Of a DNA stretch of 64,000 nt, positions 51,570 through 58,938 are shown in pieces. Each line of letters begins with the position of its first letter. Within the stretch, counting starts at the first letter, position 1. The notes beneath the pieces are model-generated. The model made no database searches, was not told the origin of the DNA, and saw only the letters and a program-made list of their open reading frames with translations. The translations under genes were made by a program, and so were the position numbers. Origin of the DNA: Pseudomonas sp. PDNC002 (GTDB lineage: Bacteria > Pseudomonadota > Gammaproteobacteria > Pseudomonadales > Pseudomonadaceae); assembly GCF_016919445.1 (NCBI RefSeq), contig NZ_CP070356.1:1247501-1311500 (forward strand). Reading direction: 5' to 3'.

Positions 51570-52721
51570 TCAGGTGCGCAGCCACTCCGCCAGCCGCGCC
51601 ATCATTTCATCGCATTTGGCCAACTGCTCCAGGCTGACGAACTCGTCCGGCTTGTGGCCCTGGTCCATGCTGCCGGGGCCGCAGACCACGGTAGGAATGC
51701 CGGCCTGGTCGAACAATCCGCCCTCGGTGCCGTAGGCGACGGTGGTGAAGTCCCGCGAGCCGCTGAGCAGCGCGATCAACTCGGCGGCCTGCGCCTGCTG
51801 GTCGGTGACCAGGGCGGGATAGGCCGACAGCTCGCTGAAACGGATATCCGTCTCGGCTTTCACCGCGCGCATCTTCGGCAGTAGTTCGGTTTCGGCGAAG
51901 GCGCGCAGGTCATTGGCGACCTGTTGCGGATCGTCGCTGGGCAGCGCGCGTACTTCGAAATCGAACTGGCACTCGGCGGGCACGATGTTCAGTGCGCGGC
52001 CGCCGCTGATCACGCCGGTCTGCACGGTGGAATAGGGCGGATCGAAGCGCGGATCGTGACGCTCCGGTGCGGCCAGGCGGGTGCCGATCTCGCCGAGGCG
52101 GCCGATCAGCTTCGCCGCGTACTCGATGGCGTTCACGCCCTGCGGCGCATAGGCCGAGTGGCACGGCGCACCGTGCACCTGGCAGCGCATGGCGAGCTTG
52201 CCCTTGTGGCCGAGCACCGGCTTGAGTTCGGTGGGTTCGCCGATGATGCAGACCATCGGCTTGTGCTCGCGGTGCTCCAGCGCGGCGAGTAGCGAGCGCA
52301 CGCCGAGGCAGCCGACTTCCTCGTCATAGGAGAAGGCCAGGTGCACCGGCAGGCGCAGCGGTTGGGCGAGGAAGGCCGGTACCGCCGCCAGCACGCAGGC
52401 GATATAGCCTTTCATGTCCGCCGTGCCCCGTCCGTAGAGACGACCATCGCGCTCGGTCAATTCGAACGGCGGGACCGTCCACGGCTGGCCGTCGGTGGGC
52501 ACCACGTCGGTGTGGCCGGACAGGCACACACCGCCGCGATCCTGCGGACCCAGCGTGGCGTAGAGGTTGGCCTTGCCGCCTTCGGCGTCGTGGAACAGTT
52601 CGCAGGCGATGCCGAAGCCGGCGAGGTAGTCGCGGATGTAGTGGATCAGCGCCAGGTTGGAATTGCGGCTGACGGTGTCGAAGGCGATCAGGTCGGCGAG
52701 GATTTCACGGCTGGAAGGCAT
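51570..52721 (-). CDS. argE: acetylornithine deacetylase
   Basis: A 383-residue M20-family zinc hydrolase. Metal ligands are in LSGHTDVVP (His ~79), YGRGTADMKGY (Asp ~112), SYDEEVGCLG (catalytic/ligand Glu pair ~145), and the C-terminal GPGSMDQGHKPDEF (His ~355). It removes the acetyl group from N2-acetylornithine in arginine synthesis, though M20 relatives with other N-acyl amino acids exist. The start at 52721 has AGGA nine bases upstream. Its 3' end is duplicated in the adjacent tandem repeat. Note LAEWLRT-stop here versus MAEWLRA-stop in the copies. Confidence 0.9.
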   Translation of the reverse strand: MPSSREILADLIAFDTVSRNSNLALIHYIRDYLAGFGIACELFHDAEGGKANLYATLGPQDRGGVCLSGHTDVVPTDGQPWTVPPFELTERDGRLYGRGTADMKGYIACVLAAVPAFLAQPLRLPVHLAFSYDEEVGCLGVRSLLAALEHREHKPMVCIIGEPTELKPVLGHKGKLAMRCQVHGAPCHSAYAPQGVNAIEYAAKLIGRLGEIGTRLAAPERHDPRFDPPYSTVQTGVISGGRALNIVPAECQFDFEVRALPSDDPQQVANDLRAFAETELLPKMRAVKAETDIRFSELSAYPALVTDQQAQAAELIALLSGSRDFTTVAYGTEGGLFDQAGIPTVVCGPGSMDQGHKPDEFVSLEQLAKCDEMMARLAEWLRT

Positions 52722-52781
52722 GGTTGGGTCCTGCTTCAGAGCGTTTTTTGGCGATGCAATACTTTGAATGCCCGGGCGGCT

Positions 52782-52900
52782 ACCCTCTCCCCTGCCCTCT
52801 CCCTGAAGGGAGAGGGAGCTGTCAGTACCGGCTGATAGCTCCGTTTCATCCTGCGCCGATCTGTCCCCTCTCCCTTCAGGGAGAGGGTTAGGGAGAGGGG
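52782..52900. repeat. CCCTCACCC/GGGTGAGGG dispersed repeat, copy 3
   Basis: ACCCTCTCCCCTGCCCTC, hairpin CTCCCTGAAGGGAGAGGGAG, shared middle TACCGGCTGATAGC and TTCATCCTGCGCCGATC, then CCTCTCCCTTCAGGGAGAGG and TTAGGGAGAGGGGC. It lies between argE and the DUF1028 gene. Confidence 0.88.
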
Positions 52901-52922
52901 CTCTCACAGGTAAGGCATGGCG

Positions 52923-53597
52923 TTACTCGTCGCCCGGCACACCGTAGCTCGGTGCCTTGGTCGGGTCGAGGGCGCGCACGAGGTAGTCCTCCAGTTGCGG
53001 CTTGTAGGCCACCCAGAGTTTCTCCAGCTCATCGATGGGCGCTTCGTCCGCCCAGTCCACGCGCAGGTCGACGATCGGCCAGACCAGATCGCCCACCACT
53101 TTCAGCGCCGCCGAATGCACCGGGCCCGCTTCGCCACCGGCGGCCATCGCCGCCTGCATCGCGGCCAGCAGGCGCTCGGCCAGGCAGCCGTTGGCGCCTT
53201 CGAAGGCCTGGGTCATGGCCTCGATCACCGCCGTGGAGGACAGCAGGTTGCCGGCCGCCACGCAGTTCTCACCCGCCACGGCGTTGTACACGCCCAGCGC
53301 CTCGCTGCCGGTGAACAGCGCGACCTTGCCGTGCTGGTCGATCACCGTCACCTGGCGGTACTGGCTGTAGCCGTTGCTGGAGAGCGCCTTGTCCAGCGCC
53401 GCACCCGGCTCCAGGCCGGCTTCGAGCTGGTCGAGGATCTGCGGGCCGAGGGCCGGCAGCGTGATGTTCTGCGTGGCCACCGCGCCGACGCCGGCGCGTA
53501 CCCAAGGGCAGCGGGCGCCCACGGCAATGCTCGAGGAGCTGATGGCGATACCCAGTTGTCCGGTTTCGGCGCAGCGGCCGACGATGGAGAAGGTCAT
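52923..53597 (-). CDS. DUF1028 family protein
   Basis: A 224-residue protein matching the DUF1028 (Ntn-hydrolase-like) family: N-terminus TFSIVGRCAETGQLGIAISS, GARCPWVRAGVGAVATQN near residue 28 and GNLLSSTAVIEAMTQAF near 115. Members are found beside RidA and amidohydrolase genes and are thought to be hydrolases of unknown substrate. AAGGAG before the ATG at 53597. It is the most downstream gene of a possible three-gene set with ridA and the flavin monooxygenase, but a hairpin (53637-53661) and element C stand between it and ridA. Confidence 0.85.
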   Translation of the reverse strand: MTFSIVGRCAETGQLGIAISSSSIAVGARCPWVRAGVGAVATQNITLPALGPQILDQLEAGLEPGAALDKALSSNGYSQYRQVTVIDQHGKVALFTGSEALGVYNAVAGENCVAAGNLLSSTAVIEAMTQAFEGANGCLAERLLAAMQAAMAAGGEAGPVHSAALKVVGDLVWPIVDLRVDWADEAPIDELEKLWVAYKPQLEDYLVRALDPTKAPSYGVPGDE

Positions 53598-53636
53598 GGT
53601 GGCTCCTTGCTTGTTCTAATAGCTAAAACGACAAAG

Positions 53637-53661
53637 GGCGATGCGGAAAATCCGCATCGCC
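53637..53661 (-). terminator. hairpin with T-rich tail between ridA-like gene and DUF1028 gene
   Basis: GGCGATGCGGA (53637-53647), AAA loop, TCCGCATCGCC (53651-53661): an 11-bp perfect stem; on the minus strand the tail is CTTTGTCGTTTTAG. It could end or attenuate the monooxygenase-ridA transcript before DUF1028. Confidence 0.65.
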
Positions 53662-53669
53662 TGCACGCT

Positions 53670-53791
53670 TGAAAGCGTCACGAGCGAAGGCCAGGCGAGG
53701 CGGGGTTGGGCGAGAAAAGCGGAGTTTGCTGTAGCAAATGAGCATTTTCTCGACCGGCCCCAACGCAGCATGGCTAGCGCAGTAGCTTTCA
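53670..53791. repeat. palindromic intergenic element, copy C
   Basis: Terminal arms TGAAAGC (53670-53676) and GCTTTCA (53785-53791). Inner arms CGAGAAAA (53711-53718) and TTTTCTCG (53745-53752), and GGGG/CCCC flanking. Centre TTTGCT-GT-AGCAAA (53724-53737). It shares GGAGTTT...AAATGAGCATTTT and AACGCAGCATGGC with copies A and B. Its right arm overlaps the stop codon of the RidA-like gene (53789-53791). Confidence 0.85.
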
Positions 53792-54199
53792 GTCCGGAAT
53801 GACCGCGATGACATCGATTTCCATCAACCACTGCGGCTGACCAAGGGCCGACACCACCAGGCCGGTGGAGATCGGGAACACGCCCTTCAGCCACTTGCCG
53901 ACTTCCTGGTACACCGGCTCGCGGTAGCGCGGGTCGATCAGGTAGGTAGTGGTCTTGACGATGTGCGACAGGTCGCTGCCGGCTTCTTCCAGCAGTTGCT
54001 TGACGTTCTTCATCGCCTGTTCGGCCTGGGCACGCGGATCGCCCAGCCCCACCAGGTTGCCCTCGAAGTCAGTACCGACCTGGCCGCGCACGTACACGGT
54101 GTTGCCGGCACGCACGGCCTGGCAGAGGTCGTTGTCCAGGGTCTGGTTCGGGTAGGTGTCCTTGGTGTTGAACATGCGGATGCGAGTATGGGTAGGCAT
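53789..54199 (-). CDS. RidA/YjgF-family protein
   Basis: A 136-residue Rid-family protein. VYVRGQVGTDFEGNLVGLGD near residue 36, MKNVKQLLEEAGSDLSHIVK near 62 and the YREPVYQEVGKWLKGVFPIS stretch near 92 fit the trimeric fold. The Arg in the RidA (R105) position is replaced here by the Gly/Ala-rich VSALGQPQWLMEIDV end, so the classic 2-aminoacrylate deaminase activity is doubtful and a different subgroup is likely. GGGAG lies six bases before the ATG at 54199, inside the end of the monooxygenase gene (3 bp gap). Confidence 0.85.
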   Translation of the reverse strand: MPTHTRIRMFNTKDTYPNQTLDNDLCQAVRAGNTVYVRGQVGTDFEGNLVGLGDPRAQAEQAMKNVKQLLEEAGSDLSHIVKTTTYLIDPRYREPVYQEVGKWLKGVFPISTGLVVSALGQPQWLMEIDVIAVIPD

Positions 54200-54202
54200 C
54201 TC

Positions 54203-55534
54203 TTACTCCCAGGATGCGGCTTTCTGAACGGAGGAGCCTTCGCGCTGCGAGGCGTCCTGATATTCGACGTAACGACGTTGGGTGGCGATGTGGCCGGCCA
54301 CGTGCTTGGCGTCGTGCCAGACGCCCCAGATGAAGGTGGAACCGCGACGGGACAGCCACGGCAGGCCGACGAAGTACACGCCCGGCTCGCGGGACACGCC
54401 GCGCTGGTGCTTGGGCTTGCCCTTGTCGTCGAAGGCGTCGACCTGCAGCCAGTTGAAGTCCACGGCGTAGCCGGTGGCCCAGATGATCGCGGTGATGCCG
54501 GCGTCGGCGAGGTTCAGTTCCTGGATCGGATTGCGGATGCACTCGGCGTCGGCGTAGACCTTGCGGGCCTCCGGCTCCAGCGGCAGGTCCAGGCCGTTGC
54601 GCTCGATATAAGCGTCGGCGGCGTCCAGCAGGCCGAGATAGTTGTCATCGCCGGCTTTCAGGTTGGCCACCAGGTCGTCCTGGAAGGTCACTTTGCCGTC
54701 AGCGAAGGACTTGGTCAGGCCGGTGAGGGTGATGCCCTCGTTGGCCAGGCGACGGAAGTCGATGGTCTCGCCGCCACGGGCACCGCTCACGGCGATGGTC
54801 ACATGCTCGCGGCCTGGCTGTACTTCTTCGGCGTCCCACAGGCCGAGTACGCCCAGCCACCAGACGAAGTCGCGGTTGCGGTAGGAGCGCGGCGGACGGT
54901 CATGGGCGCCAACCGAGAGGAAGACCTTCTTGCCGGCGCGGTTCAGCTCGTCGGCGATCTGCACGCCGGAGGAGCCGGCGCCGATCACCAGCACGGCGCC
55001 TTCGGGCAACTGCTGCGGGTTGTAATACTTGGCCGAGTGGATCTGGTAGAGGCCTTCGTCCTTCGGCGCGATGGCCGGGATTACCGGGCGCTGGAACGGG
55101 CCGGTGGCGGAGACGATGCGCAGGGCGCGAATGGTGCCCTCGGAGGTTTCCACGGTGAAGCCGGGGCGGCCTTCGTTGCGGGTGACCTTCTTCACTTCCA
55201 CGCCGGTGCGGATCGGCGCGTTGAACTGCTTGGCGTAGGCGACGAAGTAGTCCGCCACCTGCTCCTTGTGCGGGAAGTCGTCCGGGCCGACCGGGAATTC
55301 CATGTTCGGGAAGCGGTCGTGCCAGGCCGGGCCGTTGGCTACCAGCGAATCCCAGCGGCCGGTGCGCCAGGCTTCGGCGATGCGGCTCTTTTCCAGCACG
55401 ATGTGCGGCACGCCCTGTTGGGTCAGGTGCTCGCTCATGGCGACGCCGGCTTGTCCGGCGCCAACGACCAGCGTGTCGATTTCCAGGTTATCAAGCGACT
55501 TCTTGCCGAAGGCGCCTGGATTCAGGTCGGTCAT
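54203..55534 (-). CDS. flavin-containing monooxygenase (CzcO-like)
   Basis: A 443-residue cytoplasmic flavoprotein with two dinucleotide sites: FAD at VVGAGQAGVAMSEHL (~residue 23) and NADPH at VLVIGAGSSGVQIADEL (~180), and the late FAD strand IIWATGYAVDFNWLQ (~365). It resembles the CzcO/FMO-like group that oxidises N- or S-containing or ketone substrates with O2 and NADPH. The FxGxxxHxxxY fingerprint of eukaryotic FMOs is not evident. The operon with ridA and DUF1028 suggests a small catabolic pathway for a nitrogen compound; the substrate is unknown. Confidence 0.85.
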   Translation of the reverse strand: MTDLNPGAFGKKSLDNLEIDTLVVGAGQAGVAMSEHLTQQGVPHIVLEKSRIAEAWRTGRWDSLVANGPAWHDRFPNMEFPVGPDDFPHKEQVADYFVAYAKQFNAPIRTGVEVKKVTRNEGRPGFTVETSEGTIRALRIVSATGPFQRPVIPAIAPKDEGLYQIHSAKYYNPQQLPEGAVLVIGAGSSGVQIADELNRAGKKVFLSVGAHDRPPRSYRNRDFVWWLGVLGLWDAEEVQPGREHVTIAVSGARGGETIDFRRLANEGITLTGLTKSFADGKVTFQDDLVANLKAGDDNYLGLLDAADAYIERNGLDLPLEPEARKVYADAECIRNPIQELNLADAGITAIIWATGYAVDFNWLQVDAFDDKGKPKHQRGVSREPGVYFVGLPWLSRRGSTFIWGVWHDAKHVAGHIATQRRYVEYQDASQREGSSVQKAASWE

Positions 55535-55878
55535 GGCTTGCTTCCTCAGACTCTGATCACGTTTGTTCTTGTTGCGGCTAGGGAGGAGGTGTTGGCCGCA
55601 TTCTGTTCAGAGGCTGTGAATAGCGAAATTATGTTTTTTGTAGTCGCAGGCTAGGGAAAAGCTGCACCCACGCAAACCCCGCGGCCCGCGGGCTGCAGGG
55701 GAGGGGCTATAGGATTTTTGGTGGCTGGGGCGACAAATTGGATAGGCAGAATATGCCTTGTGCCCTTTGTGGGAGCGTGGGGGACGCCCAGTCAGTGCTC
55801 GCGAACAGAGTCCGCAGCGGCGAGTAAGGCCGAAGCGTTCCGCACGGTCTTGCAGGGGAGTTCGGCGTGTTGCGACAG
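55535..55878. other. upstream region of the monooxygenase cluster, no gene called
   Basis: The promoter of the monooxygenase gene is expected here. AT-rich AAATTATGTTTTTTGTAG at 55625-55642 is the best candidate core, about 95 bp upstream of the start. A GC hairpin CGCGG-CCCG-CCGCGGGC lies near 55680. No coding signal is seen. Confidence 0.45.
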
Positions 55879-56019
55879 CCCTCACCCCAGCCCTCTCCCG
55901 GGGGGAGAGGGGGCGGACCGAGCCGGGTCGGAATGGAGGTGCTATCCGGCGAGCGCCAAAGGAGCCACGAAACGCCGACCGGTCCCCTCTCCCTCCGGGA
56001 GAGGGTTAGGGTGAGGGGC
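55879..56019. repeat. CCCTCACCC/GGGTGAGGG dispersed repeat, copy 4 (with insertion)
   Basis: CCCTCACCCCAGCCCTCTCC left, CCTCTCCCTCCGGGAGAGG and TTAGGGTGAGGGGC right. The middle is longer and diverged (GGAATGGAGGTGCTATCCGG) compared with other copies, so the two ends are conserved while the centre is not. Confidence 0.8.
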
Positions 56020-56052
56020 CGCAGGCCTGCCGTGCTCCTGAAAGCGTCAGGC

Positions 56053-56973
56053 TCAGCGACTCTGCGCCACCGCCTCGAGGAACCGCTCCAGTACCAGGTT
56101 CGGCCGGCGGCCCTTGCGGGTCACCACGGTCAGCGGGATGTCGTAGTGGAAACGCTCCGGCCGCAGCGCGCGCAGGCGGCCCTGGGCGACCCAGTCGGCG
56201 GCATAGTGGTCGGGCAGATAGCCGATGTAGCTGCCGGTGAGGATCAGGAAGGCCATGCCCTCGCGGTCCGAGGCCGTGGCGCTGCCGGAGAGCTCCTGGT
56301 GCCGTTCCTGCGCCTCGGCCGGGATGCGGTAGCTCGGCGCCACCGCGTCGCAGGCATGGATTTCCTGCACGGTGATGCTCGCGTCGTCGCGCTCGAACAG
56401 CGGGTGCTCCTGGCTGCAGAACAGCAGCGAGCGCTCCTCATATAGAGAGGAGTACTCCAGCCCCGACAGCGGACTGATGAGCGGCACCACGCCCACATGC
56501 AACCGTCCGTCGAGAACCCCCAGTTCGATCTCGTTGGGCGTGGTCATCCCGATATTGATCCGCACGCCTGGCCCGCTGGCCTTCAGCGCCCGCAGGGCGT
56601 GGGTGATACGCATCTGCGGCAGGGTCACCAGGTTGTTGATGATGCCGATGTTCAGCTCGCCGCGCAGGTGCTGGTGCAGCTCGTTGACCTCGGCGCGGAA
56701 GCCTTCCAGCGCCGCCAGCAGCGACTGGGTCGCGCGGTACACCTCGCGGCCCTCGTCGGTCAACGCGAAGCCCGCCCGGCCGCGCTGGCACAGGCGCATG
56801 CCCAGGCGCTTCTCCAGGTCGCCCATGTGCAGGCTGATGGCCGAGCGGCTGATACCCAGCGTGCTCTCGGCGGCCGAGAAGCTGCCGCACTCGACTATCG
56901 TTTTGAAGATGCGCAGCAGGCGGATCTCGAAGTCGCTGACCTGGCCCAGGGAAGGCGCTCGTTGTTTCGCCAT
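56053..56973 (-). CDS. bauR: LysR-family regulator of beta-alanine catabolism
   Basis: A 306-residue LysR protein. N-terminus LGQVSDFEIRLLRIFKTIVE, then SAAESTLGISRSAISLHMGD and the RRAGFALTDEGREVYRA-type wing. Divergent from bauA (137 bp between starts), as bauR is in P. aeruginosa, where it activates bauABCD in response to beta-alanine. It resembles gpuR of this window in several stretches (ILTGSYIGYLPDHYAADW versus FSGTFIGYLPSHYASEW). An inverted AACGTAAG / CTCACGTT pair at 56998-57028 in the shared promoter is a candidate site. Confidence 0.88.
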   Translation of the reverse strand: MAKQRAPSLGQVSDFEIRLLRIFKTIVECGSFSAAESTLGISRSAISLHMGDLEKRLGMRLCQRGRAGFALTDEGREVYRATQSLLAALEGFRAEVNELHQHLRGELNIGIINNLVTLPQMRITHALRALKASGPGVRINIGMTTPNEIELGVLDGRLHVGVVPLISPLSGLEYSSLYEERSLLFCSQEHPLFERDDASITVQEIHACDAVAPSYRIPAEAQERHQELSGSATASDREGMAFLILTGSYIGYLPDHYAADWVAQGRLRALRPERFHYDIPLTVVTRKGRRPNLVLERFLEAVAQSR

Positions 56974-56997
56974 TTTAGTTTTACCAATCCGAAACTG

Positions 56998-57028
56998 AAC
57001 GTAAGAAGAATAAGCTTTAACTCACGTT
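56998..57028. promoter_or_regulatory. candidate BauR site between bauR and bauA
   Basis: AACGTAAG (56998-57005) and CTCACGTT (57021-57028) are inverted with one mismatch. LysR boxes have interrupted dyad symmetry, though this gap of 15 bp is wider than the classic T-N11-A. The inference rests on position. Confidence 0.35.
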
Positions 57029-57110
57029 AAGTCAGGCCCAATCTAGTCCCATCGCACCAGGCCCACCGCGGCCTGCGCGCCCAACAAGACTGTCTTCGAG
57101 GACAAGCTGC

Positions 57111-58457
57111 ATGAACCAGCAAGTGAACGTCACCCCGTCGGTGGCCAGCGAACTGAACCTGAAGGCCCACTGGATGCCCTTCAGCGCCAACCGCAACTTC
57201 CATAAAGACCCGCGCATCATCGTCGCCGCCGAAGGTAGCTGGCTGGTGGACGACAAGGGCCGCAAGATCTACGACAGCCTGTCGGGCCTGTGGACCTGCG
57301 GCGCCGGTCACTCGCGCAAGGAAATCGCCGACGCGGTCGCCAAGCAGCTGACCACCCTCGACTACTCCCCGGCCTTCCAGTACGGCCACCCGCTGTCCTT
57401 CAAGCTGGCCGAGAAGATCACCCAGCTGACCCCGGCCGGCCTCGACCACGTGTTCTTCACCGGCTCGGGCTCCGAGTGCGCCGACACCTCGATCAAGATG
57501 GCCCGCGCCTACTGGCGCCTGAAAGGCCAGGCGCAGAAGACCAAGCTGATCGGTCGCGCCCGTGGCTACCACGGCGTGAACGTCGCCGGCACCGCCCTGG
57601 GCGGCATCGGTGGCAACCGCAAGATGTTCGGCCAACTGATGGACGTCGACCACCTGCCGCACACCCTGCAGCCGGGCATGGCCTTCACCAAGGGTATGGC
57701 CGAGACTGGCGGCGTCGAGCTGGCCAACGAACTGCTGAAGCTGATCGAGCTGCATGACGCGTCCAACATCGCCGCCGTCATCGTCGAGCCGATGTCCGGT
57801 TCCGCCGGCGTGCTGGTTCCGCCGAAGGGCTACCTGCAGCGCCTGCGCGAAATCTGCGACCAGCACAACATCCTGCTGATCTTCGACGAAGTGATCACCG
57901 CCTTCGGCCGCATGGGCAAGGCCACCGGCGCCGAGTTCTTCGGCGTGAAGCCGGACATCATGAACGTCGCCAAACAGGTCACCAACGGCGCCATTCCCAT
58001 GGGCGCGGTGATCGCCAGCAGCGAAATCTACGACACCTTCATGGGCCAGAACCTGCCGGAATACGCCGTCGAGTTCGGCCATGGCTACACCTACTCCGCG
58101 CACCCGGTCGCCTGCGCCGCCGGTCTCGCCGCGCTGGACCTGCTGGAAAAAGAAAACCTGATCCAGCAGTCCCTGGAACTGGCTCCGCACTTCGAGAAGG
58201 CCCTCCACGGCCTGAAAGGCGCGAAGAACGTCGTCGACATCCGCAACTGCGGCCTGGCCGGCGCCATCCAGATCGGCGCCCGTGACGGCGACGCCATCGT
58301 GCGTCCGTTCGAAGCCAGCATGAAGCTGTGGAAAGAAGGTTTCTACGTGCGCTTCGGCGGCGACACCCTGCAGTTCGGCCCGACCTTCAACGCCAAGCCC
58401 GAGGACCTGGACCGCCTGTTCAGCGCCGTCGGCGACGCCCTCAACGGGGTGGCGTAA
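57111..58457 (+). CDS. bauA: beta-alanine:pyruvate aminotransferase
   Basis: A 448-residue class III PLP aminotransferase. PLP-binding features: GSGSECADTSIKMARAYWR (~118), GRARGYHGVNVAGTALGG (~148), IFDEVITAFGRMGKATG (Asp ~260) and NVAKQVTNGAIPMGAV with the Lys288-type Schiff-base lysine (~288). It moves the amino group of beta-alanine to pyruvate, giving malonate semialdehyde and L-alanine. Followed immediately by bauB (TAA-GTG) and then bauC. It uses the beta-alanine released by GpuA. Confidence 0.93.
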   Translation: MNQQVNVTPSVASELNLKAHWMPFSANRNFHKDPRIIVAAEGSWLVDDKGRKIYDSLSGLWTCGAGHSRKEIADAVAKQLTTLDYSPAFQYGHPLSFKLAEKITQLTPAGLDHVFFTGSGSECADTSIKMARAYWRLKGQAQKTKLIGRARGYHGVNVAGTALGGIGGNRKMFGQLMDVDHLPHTLQPGMAFTKGMAETGGVELANELLKLIELHDASNIAAVIVEPMSGSAGVLVPPKGYLQRLREICDQHNILLIFDEVITAFGRMGKATGAEFFGVKPDIMNVAKQVTNGAIPMGAVIASSEIYDTFMGQNLPEYAVEFGHGYTYSAHPVACAAGLAALDLLEKENLIQQSLELAPHFEKALHGLKGAKNVVDIRNCGLAGAIQIGARDGDAIVRPFEASMKLWKEGFYVRFGGDTLQFGPTFNAKPEDLDRLFSAVGDALNGVA

Positions 58458-58766
58458 GTGAGCGAGCGTCCGAAGGCCGTCCCGACGGTACAGATCGACA
58501 ACGACAAGGTCCTGGTCACCGAGTGGCGCTTCGCCCCCGGTGCCGAGACCGGCTGGCACCGCCACGGCATGGAATACGTCGTGGTCCCGGTGACCGGCGG
58601 CGAGCTGCTGCTGGAAACCCCCGAGGGCGAGCGGCGCGCGCCGCTGGTCCTGGGCCAGAGCTACACCCGCCAGATCGGTACCGAGCACAACGTGATCAAC
58701 CCGTGCGATCACGAAGTGGCCTTCATCGAGATCGAGCTCAAGGACGGGCAGCCGCACGCCCACTGA
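58458..58766 (+). CDS. bauB: cupin protein of the bau operon
   Basis: A 102-residue single-domain cupin. Metal-binding motif 1 is GAETGWHRHGMEYVVVPVTG (His, His, Glu near residues 33-40), motif 2 HNVINPCDHEVAFIEIELKD. GTG start right after the bauA stop. P. aeruginosa bauB (PA0131) is in the same place and its role is unclear; a metal-dependent small-molecule function is possible. A diverged half copy of the CCCTCACCC repeat follows at 58850. Confidence 0.85.
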   Translation: MSERPKAVPTVQIDNDKVLVTEWRFAPGAETGWHRHGMEYVVVPVTGGELLLETPEGERRAPLVLGQSYTRQIGTEHNVINPCDHEVAFIEIELKDGQPHAH

Positions 58767-58849
58767 GCGCGCGGGCCCGCAAGAAGGCGTCGCCGACCGA
58801 GTCATCTTAGAGTGGCCGCCGGCGTGCCTTGCCGCCCACGCTTCATACC

Positions 58850-58891
58850 GAACAATCCCCTCTCCCTCTGGGAGGGGGCTAGGGTGAGGGG
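58850..58891. repeat. CCCTCACCC/GGGTGAGGG dispersed repeat, right half only
   Basis: ACAATCCCCTCTCCCTCTGG then GAGGGGGCTAGGGTGAGGGG. It matches the 3' half of the copy at 61005 and lies between bauB and bauC, so it does not interrupt a gene. Confidence 0.8.
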
Positions 58892-58938
58892 CTCTTGTAA
58901 GAGCCCCGCCCCACACTTTCAGCGAGAAGAGACTTCCC

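Noticed and set aside
58458..58766. bauB as a PLP or dehydrogenase component
   Set aside because: Its motifs are those of a cupin only; no PLP or nucleotide-binding features.
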